Of a stretch of DNA of 64,000 bases, positions 1 to 9,507 are shown piece after piece (position 1 is the stretch's first letter; each line of letters begins with the position of its first letter). Source of the DNA: Nostoc sp. PA-18-2419 (GTDB lineage: Bacteria > Cyanobacteriota > Cyanobacteriia > Cyanobacteriales > Nostocaceae); NCBI RefSeq assembly GCF_005869855.1, contig NZ_SZNH01000003.1, positions 62,001 to 126,000 of the forward strand. Direction: 5' to 3'. The position numbers and the translations under genes are program-made. Below the pieces are notes generated by a model, which had not been told where the DNA came from, ran no database searches, and saw nothing but the letters and a program-made list of their open reading frames with translations.

Positions 1-262
1 TTTCTAAGGATTGGATACCGCCACCTACTGTCAATGGAATGAAGACTTGTTCAGCAGTGCGGTAAACAACATCTAAGATAATACCTCGGTCTTCATGAGT
101 GGCTGTAATATCCAGAAATACTAACTCATCGGCACCGGCTTGGTTGTAAACCTTTGCTAGTTCTACCGGATCGCCTGCATCTTGCAAGTTGACAAAATTA
201 ACTCCTTTTACAACCCGCCCCGCCTTCACATCTAAGCACGGTAAGATTCTTTTAGATAACAT
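1..262 (-). CDS. hisF: Imidazole glycerol phosphate synthase subunit HisF (partial; 3' part beyond window edge)
   Basis: Reverse-strand translation from ATG at 262: [60 protein letters not shown]..., the typical HisF N-terminus. Confidence 0.95.
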   Translation of the reverse strand, partial: MLSKRILPCLDVKAGRVVKGVNFVNLQDAGDPVELAKVYNQAGADELVFLDITATHEDRGIILDVVYRTAEQVFIPLTVGGGIQSLE

Positions 263-444
263 AGTAATTTTTGTACTTCTAGGTAATTGGCCGGAATTTA
301 AATTTTAAATTGGCGCGGGTATGCACAAACGAAAATTTTCACAGATATAGAGTATGGGGCATTGTGCATTGGTTATTTCTCCCCCTGCTTCCCCTGCTCC
401 CCCTGCTCCTCCACCCAGTCCCCTAAAAAGTAGATAGCTGAATT

Positions 445-1545
445 ATGGCGATAATCTCCTCGAAAAAACAGCCTCCAGAACCCAATGGAGAACCAAAACA
501 GCGTCGGGAATCGGCGAAAGCAGCATCCACGAACAATATTTTGCAAGCTGAAGCTGCTATTGATGAACAAGACAGACAGGAAGAAAGTATTCGACCGCAG
601 CGATTTGCCGATTACATTGGGCAAAAAGATTTAAAGGATGTACTAGACATTGCCATCAAAGCAGCTAAGTCTCGTGGTGAAGTGCTGGATCACTTGCTGC
701 TATATGGACCGCCAGGATTGGGTAAAACCACAATGGCAATGATTTTAGCATCGGAAATGGAGGTAAATTACAAAATTACCAGTGCCCCAGCGCTGGAACG
801 TCCCCGAGATATTGTCGGGCTACTGGTCAACATGAAACCAGGGGATATCTTATTCGTGGACGAAATTCATCGCCTCTCGCGGATGACAGAAGAAATTCTC
901 TATCCGGCGATGGAAGATTATCGGTTAGATATTACTATTGGTAAGGGTTCAAGCGCTCGGATTAGAAGTTTGCCGTTGTCAAAGTTTACCTTAGTAGGAG
1001 CTACAACCAGGGTAGGTGCTTTAACTTCACCACTGCGCGATCGCTTTGGCTTAGTTCAGAAGCTGCGATTTTATGAAGTTGATGAACTGAGTAAAATTGT
1101 ACTGCGAAGCGCTGAATTACTTAAAACCCCCGTTACAGAAGATGGTGCAGCAGAAATAGCGCGGCGCTCGCGTGGAACACCACGAATTGCTAATAGATTA
1201 CTTAAACGAGTACGTGATTATGCACAAGTAAAATTATCTGGAGAAATTACTGAAAGTGTTGCATCGGAGGCATTGCAACTATTCCAAGTAGACCCGTGTG
1301 GCTTAGATTGGACAGATCGGCAGATGCTCAGTGTAATTATTGAACAATTTAACGGTGGCCCAGTGGGATTAGAAACAATGGCAGCTGCAACAGGTGAAGA
1401 TACCCAAACAATTGAAGAGGTATACGAACCTTACCTGATGCAAATTGGCTATTTAACTAGGACTCCACGTGGGAGGATGGCGACAAAAGCAGCATACAAG
1501 CATTTAGGATTTACGCCGCCTAGCGAACAATTGTCGTTATTGTAA
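445..1545 (+). CDS. ruvB: Holliday junction branch migration helicase RuvB
   Basis: [11 protein letters not shown], Walker [43 protein letters not shown]. Confidence 0.97.
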   Translation: MAIISSKKQPPEPNGEPKQRRESAKAASTNNILQAEAAIDEQDRQEESIRPQRFADYIGQKDLKDVLDIAIKAAKSRGEVLDHLLLYGPPGLGKTTMAMILASEMEVNYKITSAPALERPRDIVGLLVNMKPGDILFVDEIHRLSRMTEEILYPAMEDYRLDITIGKGSSARIRSLPLSKFTLVGATTRVGALTSPLRDRFGLVQKLRFYEVDELSKIVLRSAELLKTPVTEDGAAEIARRSRGTPRIANRLLKRVRDYAQVKLSGEITESVASEALQLFQVDPCGLDWTDRQMLSVIIEQFNGGPVGLETMAAATGEDTQTIEEVYEPYLMQIGYLTRTPRGRMATKAAYKHLGFTPPSEQLSLL

Positions 1546-1705
1546 TTAGGGAAAATTGGGCAAAGAGGGAGTGCTGATTGTTGAGTGTTGACTGTTGAGC
1601 CTCACCAAAGACCTTCTGTTGCTCAAATCAGGAGTTAACAACTAAAAGTTATTCTCCCCCTACCTCCTTATTTCCCCACTCCCCACTCACTTACGGTAAA
1701 CCCAG

Positions 1706-2512
1706 ATGATGAAGTTGATTGGTATTTTTCTCAGTTTGTTACTTGTATTTGGCTGGGGTACACCAGTGATGGCACAATCTCAATTGCCAAACTTTAGTCC
1801 AGAGCAATTAAAACAAGGTGATGAGTGGGCAAATCAGGCTTTTGTCGCTACAAATAAGGGTGATTTTGCCACGGCCGAAACTTACTGGACAAAGATTATT
1901 GAGCAATTTCCCACGAATGCGGGGGCGTGGAGTAACCGAGGAAATTCGCGGGTGAGTCAGAACAAATTACAAGCGGCGCTGGGAGATTACAACAAAGCCA
2001 TAGAACTTGCTCCAAATGCCACCGATCCTTATTTGAATCGCGGTGCTGCGTTGGAAGGGTTGGGAAAATGGCAAGAAGCGATCACAGATTATAATCATGT
2101 CCTAGAATTAGATCCTAACGATGCGATGGCATATAATAATCGCGGTAATGCCAAAGCTGGTTCAGGAAAATGGGATTTGGCGATCGCTGATTATAAAAAA
2201 TCTAATCAGATAGCTCCGAATTTTGCTTTTGCTCGTGCTAACTATGCCCTCGCCCTTTATGAAACTGGTCAAATCGACCAAGCAATCCGGGAAATGCAAA
2301 ATATAGTCCGCAAATATCCCAAATTTGCTGATATGCGTGCTGCTCTCACCGCTGCTTACTGGGTAAATGGAAAGCAAGGGGAAGCTGAAAGTAACTGGGT
2401 GGCTGCTTATGGACTCGATAACCGTTATAAGGACATCAACTGGGTAACAAATATCCGTCGTTGGCCTGCGAGTATGGTAGTGGCTTTAGATAAGTTTCTA
2501 AAACTCCAGTAG
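1706..2512 (+). CDS. Secreted/lipoprotein-like tetratricopeptide repeat protein
   Basis: N-terminal signal peptide followed by TPR units (AWSNRGNSRVSQNKLQAALGDYNKAIELAPN; PYLNRGAALEGLGKWQEAITDYNHVLELDPN). Confidence 0.85.
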   Translation: MMKLIGIFLSLLLVFGWGTPVMAQSQLPNFSPEQLKQGDEWANQAFVATNKGDFATAETYWTKIIEQFPTNAGAWSNRGNSRVSQNKLQAALGDYNKAIELAPNATDPYLNRGAALEGLGKWQEAITDYNHVLELDPNDAMAYNNRGNAKAGSGKWDLAIADYKKSNQIAPNFAFARANYALALYETGQIDQAIREMQNIVRKYPKFADMRAALTAAYWVNGKQGEAESNWVAAYGLDNRYKDINWVTNIRRWPASMVVALDKFLKLQ

Positions 2513-2548
2513 GCAAGTTATAGCGAAAGTCATCTCAACAAGACTAGA

Positions 2549-5422
2549 TTAGCTAATACTTTGCTTTGCCAACACAGCAGGGCCAGCAGTAACGATTACG
2601 ATTTTATCTGGATGGACTAACTCCCTAGCTGCTTGATTGACTTCCTCAAGGGTGACTTTCTGGATTTTTTGAGTTAAGGAGTATAATTCAACTCTATTTA
2701 GTCCGTAGACTTCATTCATCAAAATTGTATCTGTTAATTCCTCTGGGTTTGCCAAGGAAACATTGTAGTTACCGATGAGGGTGCGTTTAGCTGTTTCTAC
2801 TTCTAGCTGAGTGACGCCTTGTTGACGGATTTGCTGTAATATTTGGCGGGTACTGGCGATCGCTTTGGTGTTATCTTCAGCACTAGTTTGCATCTCAATC
2901 AAAAATGTCCCGGCATTTTTTCCAGCTTGAAAGTAGCTATAAATTCCATAGCTCAAACCTTGGCGATCGCGCACTTCTGTTCCCAGTCTACTAGATAGGG
3001 TATCGCCTCCCAAAATCTGGTTCAGCACTAGAACTGCGTAAAATCGAGGATCGTAACGGTTAATACCTGTGTAACCCATACAAGTTACAGCTTGAGCTTT
3101 ACCTGCTAAGACTCGGCTGACACTGACTATTTTCTCTGGCAATGACACTGTAGGATATTTTAATGTCGGTGCTTGATTGCTAACTTGCCAGTCAGCAAAG
3201 TTGGCTTCAATGAGCGATCGCACTGACTCTAACTCAAAATCTCCCACTACTACTAGCACTGTTGTGTCAGGACGATAATGTTTAGCTTTAAAATCTATCG
3301 CATCCTGGCGTTTAATTCGCTGTAAACTTTCTTCTGTAGGAAAGGAGTTTAGGGGATGTTTTTTTGGGTAAATTGACTGAACAAGTATTCTTCTAGCTAC
3401 TTGTGATGGTTCATCTAATTCTATTTGCAAATCGGTTAGAGTTTGTTGGCGATGCAGTTCTAATTCTTTGACGGGAAATGTACTATTTTTAAGAACATCT
3501 GCCAAAATTTCAATCAGTATTGACAAGTCTGGTGCTAAGCTATCACCTTCAATCTGCACACCTTCTGGGTAGGCTTGAAAATCTAGACATGCACCTCGTT
3601 CTCCCAAGGTTTTGGCGATTGTTAAGACATTTTTAGTTTTTGTACCACTAAGCAAATTTTCTGCGACAAAAGCAGCTAGTCCGGCTTTCTCATCTGAATC
3701 GAATTCCGTCCCAGCTTGAATGTAGCCACTCAGAGTAACAGTAGGAGTGCTAGGATCGGGTAACATCAATAGCCGCAGTCCGTTGTTCAATTTGAATTGC
3801 TGTGGTAATATCTGGGCAATGTTTTCTGTACGAGAGGTTGATGCTCCAGGACTCGCCACCACTTCGCTAACGCCAATGACAGCAACCAACGCATCTGTTA
3901 CCAAATCCACGCTTGGTAAGTACTTCACCACTTCAGCAACATCTACAGGTGCTACAGCAGAGAAATTTTCCATCGTTTGAGTAAAATCTGGTTTATTACC
4001 AAGTTCTGTTGTTTGCTTCTGGGTTGGTTCAAAAAACCCTACTGTACGTGCTTCTGGTGTCAGGTATTTGTTAATTACAGCCATAACATCCATTGGTGTA
4101 ACCAAACGGATAGCTGCTAAATAGCGGTCTGTATAGCGGTAATCATCAGCAGTAGTTTCATCATGACCCAATTGCATTGCTTGAGAAGTGATATCACGGT
4201 TACTCAAAATTACATCTGCTGTTAACTGAGTTTTGGCTCGTTCCACTTCCTCTAATGTCACACCTTTTTTTGCTGCATTGGCGATCGCACTGCTTAGCAC
4301 TGAGTCAATTTTTTTTAAATTTTGTTTAGATGCAGCCGTCACCAATACCTCATACCAGCCAAATTCCCGCAAACTGGTAACGGATGCTGTAACTTCATGA
4401 GCTAAACCTGATTCCACCAACGCTTGATAAAGACGAGAATTCCGTCCCTCAGTCAAAATGTAATCTATCACATCCAGTGCAGGTACATCCGGTTGATTAA
4501 TATCTGGTAACGGATAAACCGCCTGCAACAAGTGCCCTACTCCTGGTTCTCGTAATACTATGGGAGTAGTGTTAGGGGTAGCAGCGCGTTTAGCCTGTGC
4601 TGACTGTTTACTGTTGAGTAAAAAATTATTATTCTCTCCTGTGCTGCTCTGCTCCTGAAGCCCTCTGCTCCTTACCTTTGCATTGCTTTTAATCTCCACT
4701 TCCTGAGGATAGCGAGTTTCCCATTTCCTAACTCCTAACTCCTCAGTTGTGACTCTATTTGGTAATTTGCCAAATACTTCTTTAACAATTTCCAGAGTAT
4801 TTGCCGTTTGAAAATCTCCAACCATTACTAAGACAGCATTATTGGGAGTGTAGAAATTGCGGTAATATTTTTCTACTTGGTCAAGTTCAAATTTTTTGAC
4901 ATCATCTGTAGTGCCACCTACAGGTAATCCATAGGCATGATTGGGAAATACTGCTTGCATTACGGCGCGATTGAGGCGATATTCTGGGCTATTCTCGTAA
5001 CCTTGGAGTTCGGAAATTATTACTCGCTTTTCACTTGCTAGTTGTTCTGCTTCTATCTGGGAATTTTGCATTCTATCAGCTTCCAGCACTAAAAGTGCTT
5101 TGAGTTTGCTTCGTTCCACAGTCCCGTAATATGCTGTTTGGTCATAGCTGGTGAAAGCATTAGAATCACTACCTAAAGCACTAAACAAACGTCCAAATTG
5201 AATCGGACGATTTTTTGTGCCTTTAAACATCATGTGTTCTAATTGATGAGCAATACCATTTACTCCCGCTTCCTCGTTCCGCGAGCCTATTTTATACCAT
5301 ACTTGCACCGTTACCACAGGCGCAGTATGCACTTCCTTTGTGAGGACAATTAGACCATTTTCCAGTACTGTCTTGCAGACGTTTTCTGTCAGTGTTGAGG
5401 GCATTATTATTTTTATTAGCAA
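2549..5422 (-). CDS. M16 family (pitrilysin/insulinase-type) metallopeptidase, two-domain
   Basis: HxxEH motif HQLEHMMFKGT, second M16 domain, GDTLSSRLGTEVRDRQGLSYGIYSYF; likely start ATG is residue 7 (MPSTLTENV). Confidence 0.93.
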   Translation of the reverse strand: MLIKIIMPSTLTENVCKTVLENGLIVLTKEVHTAPVVTVQVWYKIGSRNEEAGVNGIAHQLEHMMFKGTKNRPIQFGRLFSALGSDSNAFTSYDQTAYYGTVERSKLKALLVLEADRMQNSQIEAEQLASEKRVIISELQGYENSPEYRLNRAVMQAVFPNHAYGLPVGGTTDDVKKFELDQVEKYYRNFYTPNNAVLVMVGDFQTANTLEIVKEVFGKLPNRVTTEELGVRKWETRYPQEVEIKSNAKVRSRGLQEQSSTGENNNFLLNSKQSAQAKRAATPNTTPIVLREPGVGHLLQAVYPLPDINQPDVPALDVIDYILTEGRNSRLYQALVESGLAHEVTASVTSLREFGWYEVLVTAASKQNLKKIDSVLSSAIANAAKKGVTLEEVERAKTQLTADVILSNRDITSQAMQLGHDETTADDYRYTDRYLAAIRLVTPMDVMAVINKYLTPEARTVGFFEPTQKQTTELGNKPDFTQTMENFSAVAPVDVAEVVKYLPSVDLVTDALVAVIGVSEVVASPGASTSRTENIAQILPQQFKLNNGLRLLMLPDPSTPTVTLSGYIQAGTEFDSDEKAGLAAFVAENLLSGTKTKNVLTIAKTLGERGACLDFQAYPEGVQIEGDSLAPDLSILIEILADVLKNSTFPVKELELHRQQTLTDLQIELDEPSQVARRILVQSIYPKKHPLNSFPTEESLQRIKRQDAIDFKAKHYRPDTTVLVVVGDFELESVRSLIEANFADWQVSNQAPTLKYPTVSLPEKIVSVSRVLAGKAQAVTCMGYTGINRYDPRFYAVLVLNQILGGDTLSSRLGTEVRDRQGLSYGIYSYFQAGKNAGTFLIEMQTSAEDNTKAIASTRQILQQIRQQGVTQLEVETAKRTLIGNYNVSLANPEELTDTILMNEVYGLNRVELYSLTQKIQKVTLEEVNQAARELVHPDKIVIVTAGPAVLAKQSIS
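4590..4700. repeat. Copy of a dispersed intergenic-type repeat inside the M16 peptidase gene
   Basis: Reverse complement GCAGAGGGCTTCAGGAGCAGAGCAGCACAGGAGAGAATAATAA...CTCAACAGTAAACAGTCAGCACAGGCTAAACGC matches intergenic 59770-59850 GCAGAGGGGCTTCAGGTGCACAGGAGAAAATAATAA...GTCAACAGTCAACACTGGCTCAACACC. Confidence 0.7.
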
Positions 5423-5629
5423 GCAAAACTTGTATTTTTATTTATATGTAAATTAAAACTATTTTCATTTATTTCAACCCAAATCTTGTGTAGGGGTACA
5501 GTAATATTCACTAGTGTCAATTTAATTTTTGAAAAAACTTAAGACTTTAAAAATCAAAGTAGATTATTACAGTTCAGCAACAATTAAGAAAAAGAATATA
5601 TTAGCAATAAAATTTATTAAAAAGTTAAA

Positions 5630-6058
5630 TTATGGCAGTTTTGCTAAAACACGAATAAATTCCAGAGGTAAGCCGTCAGTATCGGCGATAAAAACAACTT
5701 CGTAAATGCGATCGCCTATTTGCTGTTGTGTTGGTTCTAATAACACCTTTAATGGTTGTAATTCTTCTATTTTTAATACACGTTCTTGTAAACTTGTCAA
5801 CCAGCTAGGTAAATCTGCCACAATCTCAGTTAAATCGAATGAAAGATGATAATATCCGACATAATGCTCATCAGCAAATGCGTCTGGGGCTGGTTTTGGT
5901 TCAGGGATTTGGATCAGTTCAATTCTGCCACCTAATCCTTCCATCCAGCAAGCTAAGGTGTAGCCTGTAGTGAAGCGTTCTGAAATTGTAAATCCTAAAT
6001 GTTCGTAGAAAGCGATCGCTCGATGAATATTCGCTGTCCGAATAGAAGCGTGGTGCAT
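5630..6058 (-). CDS. VOC/glyoxalase superfamily protein (lactoylglutathione lyase-like)
   Basis: MHHASIRTANIHRAIAFYEHLGFTISER...RIELIQ...VVFIADTDGLPLEFI. Confidence 0.85.
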   Translation of the reverse strand: MHHASIRTANIHRAIAFYEHLGFTISERFTTGYTLACWMEGLGGRIELIQIPEPKPAPDAFADEHYVGYYHLSFDLTEIVADLPSWLTSLQERVLKIEELQPLKVLLEPTQQQIGDRIYEVVFIADTDGLPLEFIRVLAKLP

Positions 6059-6215
6059 ATTTGTTCTCAGTCCTTGGTCATTTGTCAGTTGTCCTTTGCT
6101 GTAAAGTTATGATGAGGGATTTGGCTGGTCATAACTTTATACTTTGTCCTTCGTTATTCACTAATGACTAATACTTCGGGTTCGCTCAGTACAAGTGACA
6201 AATGACCAATGACCA

Positions 6216-6728
6216 TTACTCAAATAACCTGAAATAAGGGTAGCGCACAGGGACACCAGGTTCTTTTTCCAAGTCAAAATTGATTACTTCCCAGCAGGGA
6301 TCTTCTGGAGGATCGGGACTAAACTCTACAGGTAAACCGTACAATCGCGCAGCTGTTGCTTCTGGCTGTCCAGACCGCCAAGGTGTACTGCGTTCTAAGT
6401 AGCCACTCATCAATTCCTGATAGCGTCGAGCAATAATTACTCGTGTTGCTCGATAGCCTTGGGTATACAGCTTGTCTAACGCTTCATGAATTTCAAACCG
6501 GATACCATCAGGATGAGTATGCTGTCTATACCATTCATTATTCCACCGCCGCCAATGACGCCCTGATTGCAAATGGATTAGCTCTCCATTTTTCGGGTTA
6601 GCTTCAAAAGCGCCATGACGCGGACATAAATAGGTATCTGTTAGTGTCAACGCCGGAATAGTCTGCCGACAGTGGGGACACTGTATTTCAGGGCCAAATA
6701 TTGGGTACTGCAAGCCTGGATTCATCAT
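6216..6728 (-). CDS. Conserved cyanobacterial protein with zinc-ribbon-like N-terminus (TIGR02652-like)
   Basis: CPHC...CPRHGAF ribbon-like motif; recognised as a cyanobacterial conserved family from memory. Confidence 0.7.
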   Translation of the reverse strand: MMNPGLQYPIFGPEIQCPHCRQTIPALTLTDTYLCPRHGAFEANPKNGELIHLQSGRHWRRWNNEWYRQHTHPDGIRFEIHEALDKLYTQGYRATRVIIARRYQELMSGYLERSTPWRSGQPEATAARLYGLPVEFSPDPPEDPCWEVINFDLEKEPGVPVRYPYFRLFE

Positions 6729-7029
6729 GAAGTGCGTACAAACATAATTTTGTCTTTACCAGCACTAAACACTAGTAGGTTGGGTTATACACTTCGGCTC
6801 CGCCACTTTGGGATATTTACTCACTGCAAGCTCAACAAATAAATCCTGGGTCGTGAGTTTTAAGTTTTGCATGAAGAACTCTCCTTCAACTCAACACTCA
6901 TCGGTACTTCGTTAAGCAACTCAGTACTCCTGAATCTAGAGGCTTGACGCTGTGATATCCTGGTTGTGCAACCAGCCTCAAAGGTTGGAGTTTCTCCAGT
7001 GTTCCTGGGTACCATACTAATATTCTATC

Positions 7030-7557
7030 GTGTCTACCGCTTCTTACTGGACATCTGTCGATTTTTCTCAAGCTGCCTTCATTGCAGCCAATGCTGTTGT
7101 TATTGGTTCGGTAAACATAGCACCCAAAGTGAGCATTTGGTATGGAGCAGTGGTTAGGGGAGATGTTGAACGCATTGAAATTGGCGAATGCACGAATATT
7201 CAGGACGGGGCAATTTTACATTGCGATCCTGGTTTTCCCACAATCATAGAAGATCATGTGACGATAGGGCATCGTGCTGTGGTACATTCGGCTTACATTG
7301 AGCGTGGAAGTTTAATCGGTATTGGGGCAGTGATTTTAGACGGTGTACGAGTGGGTACTGGTAGTATTATTGGCGCTGGTGCAGTGGTAACTAAAAATGT
7401 ACCTCCCTTATCTTTGATAGTCGGCATTCCTGGCAAAGTACAACGTCAAGTAACAGAAGTTGAAGCCGCTGAACTTATCGAACACGCTAAGCGTTACGAG
7501 AAGTTAGCTTTAGTTCATGCAGGTAAAGGTACTGATATTGGCTTTGGTAAGGCTTAG
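7030..7557 (+). CDS. Gamma carbonic anhydrase family / hexapeptide-repeat protein (GTG start)
   Basis: Left-handed beta-helix repeats: IWYGAVVRGDVERIEIGECTNIQDGAILHCDPG...DHVTIGHRAVVHSAYI. Confidence 0.9.
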   Translation: MSTASYWTSVDFSQAAFIAANAVVIGSVNIAPKVSIWYGAVVRGDVERIEIGECTNIQDGAILHCDPGFPTIIEDHVTIGHRAVVHSAYIERGSLIGIGAVILDGVRVGTGSIIGAGAVVTKNVPPLSLIVGIPGKVQRQVTEVEAAELIEHAKRYEKLALVHAGKGTDIGFGKA

Positions 7558-7876
7558 CAGTGGGAGATGTGATTCGACTATGCGGTAGTTAAATCTCGAC
7601 TTCGCTCGATTTTTACCTAGTCAAAACTCACCAACCCAAAGATGAGAAAAATGTTAACAGAGGAGAGAATAATAACTCTTCACTTAAAAACAGCAAGTGC
7701 GTTGCGTATTTTCCCCCATAGAAGCAACTGGGTCTCAACACTTAACATTAGCCCTTTAATTAATAATTTAAACATTCTTTACATATCAATTGGGAAAAAT
7801 TGCCCACTTCAGCTAAAAATAAAAATGAGAGAAGTTGACAAAACTTTAATTTCTACTTAAAAGAGGGGTTCTAGAT

Positions 7877-8002
7877 ATGGATATCGATTTCCGTTTAGCT
7901 ATCGTTTTAGCACCAGTTGCTATTGCTGCTGGCTGGGCAGTATTTAATATTGGTGCTGTGGCTTTAAGGCAAATTCAAGGCTTTTTAGATAGGGAAGCCT
8001 AA
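7877..8002 (+). CDS. psbY: Photosystem II protein PsbY (41 aa)
   Basis: Small ORF absent from the supplied track: [41 protein letters not shown], followed by a hairpin terminator. Confidence 0.92.
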   Translation: MDIDFRLAIVLAPVAIAAGWAVFNIGAVALRQIQGFLDREA

Positions 8003-8028
8003 ATTAGGCTTAATATCATTATTTTCCA

Positions 8029-8064
8029 ACCGACTGTTTCTCTTTACTAGGACAGTCGGTTTTA
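8029..8064 (+). terminator. Rho-independent terminator downstream of psbY
   Basis: Perfect 9-bp stem ACCGACTGT...ACAGTCGGT followed by TTTTA. Confidence 0.8.
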
Positions 8065-8186
8065 TTCATAGCGAGCATTGGAAGTGCGGAGTGAGGAGTT
8101 ATTCTGCTCCTAAAGCCCTTTTGCTCCCCATTTCCCTATTACCCCTTATCCCCACAGGGGGCCCACCTTCCCCATTTACTCTTCCC

Positions 8187-9485
8187 GTGGATATCGATTC
8201 TGTAATCCAACCTCTGCAACGCTTTGGTGTCCATCTAGGACTTGATCGCATTGTCAATCTCTTGAGAAATCTTGGTAATCCCCATCACCAAGTTCCGGTA
8301 ATTCACGTTGCTGGCACCAATGGGAAAGGTTCCGTTTGTGCTTATCTTTCCTCGGTACTCACTGAGGTTGGTTATCGTACAGGACGCTACACCTCGCCCC
8401 ATTTAGTTAATTGGACGGAACGTATTTGTCTCAATGAACAGCCAATTTCAGCTGAAGAACTAAAGCAATTGTTGCAAACAGTCCAAGCCGCGATTCCTGC
8501 TAACGAGCAATCACCAACTCAATTTGAAGTAATTACCGCAGCAGCTTGGTTGTATTTTGCCCAAGCTAAAGTTGATGTCGCAGTTGTAGAAGTCGGACTA
8601 GGAGGGCGCTTGGATGCTACCAATGTCTGTTTAGAACCTTTAGTAACAATCATCACTTCTATTAGCCGGGAACACTGGCAACAACTTGGCCCCACGATTT
8701 CTGATATTGCTAGAGAAAAAGCGGGTATTCTCAAACGTGGATGCCCTGTTGTGGTAGGGCCATTGCCACCAGATGCCGAAGATGTGGTGCGATCGCGTGC
8801 TTTAGAATTAGAATGCCCAATTTTTACGCCTCAACCCGCCCGTCAAATCTCCACAGAATCGGCAGAATATTTATCAATACAAAATTCAAAATTAATTAAA
8901 TATCCATTGGCATTAGCCGGACAAATTCAGTTAACTAATTCAGCTTTGGCTTTAGCTGCTTTGGAAATTCTCCAAAAACAAGGTTGGCAGATTTCTGAAG
9001 CAGCCATCATCAACGGAATGGCAAAAACTCAATGGCTGGGGCGGATGCAATGGACTAGTTGGAAAAATCATCAATTATTACTTGATGGCGCTCACAATCC
9101 CGCCGCAGCCCAAGTTCTCCGTCAGTATGTCGATAGCTTAAATACAGTCAAACACAAGCCTGTAAATTGGATAATGGGAATGTTTGCTGATAAAGATTGT
9201 GCTGATATTTTTACAGCTTTACTGCGACCAAGTGACCATCTTTTTTTAGTACCAATACCAGTAGAATCTTGGCCAGGCCGAACTTCTGCTGACCTAGATG
9301 AATTAGCCAATTTAGCTGACACTGCCTGTCCAGAATTAAGCGATCGCCAGAAGTATCCAGATTTATTCACAGCATTAGAAGCCGTAATATCAACCGCCAC
9401 CACAGACGATTTAATCGTTATATGTGGTTCGCTTTACTTAGTAGGCAATTTTTTAGCAACTACTAATATAATTCGTAAATCATAA
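8187..9485 (+). CDS. folC: Bifunctional folylpolyglutamate synthase/dihydrofolate synthase
   Basis: VIHVAGTNGKGSVCAYLSSVL, GGRLDATNV, LLDGAHNPAA. The ORF-track start at 8091 is judged too early; GTG at 8187 (VDIDSVIQPLQRFGVHLGLDR) fits the family. Confidence 0.93.
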   Translation: MDIDSVIQPLQRFGVHLGLDRIVNLLRNLGNPHHQVPVIHVAGTNGKGSVCAYLSSVLTEVGYRTGRYTSPHLVNWTERICLNEQPISAEELKQLLQTVQAAIPANEQSPTQFEVITAAAWLYFAQAKVDVAVVEVGLGGRLDATNVCLEPLVTIITSISREHWQQLGPTISDIAREKAGILKRGCPVVVGPLPPDAEDVVRSRALELECPIFTPQPARQISTESAEYLSIQNSKLIKYPLALAGQIQLTNSALALAALEILQKQGWQISEAAIINGMAKTQWLGRMQWTSWKNHQLLLDGAHNPAAAQVLRQYVDSLNTVKHKPVNWIMGMFADKDCADIFTALLRPSDHLFLVPIPVESWPGRTSADLDELANLADTACPELSDRQKYPDLFTALEAVISTATTDDLIVICGSLYLVGNFLATTNIIRKS

Positions 9486-9507
9486 TTACAAATTACGAAT
9501 TAAAAAT

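Noticed and set aside
373-624. 83-aa minus-strand ORF overlapping the ruvB 5' end
   Set aside because: Translation derives from a CCCCTGCTCC low-complexity repeat and antisense ruvB; no family resemblance.
7642-7860. 72-aa ORF upstream of psbY
   Set aside because: No domain, unusual composition, ends just before the psbY start; more likely leader/promoter DNA.
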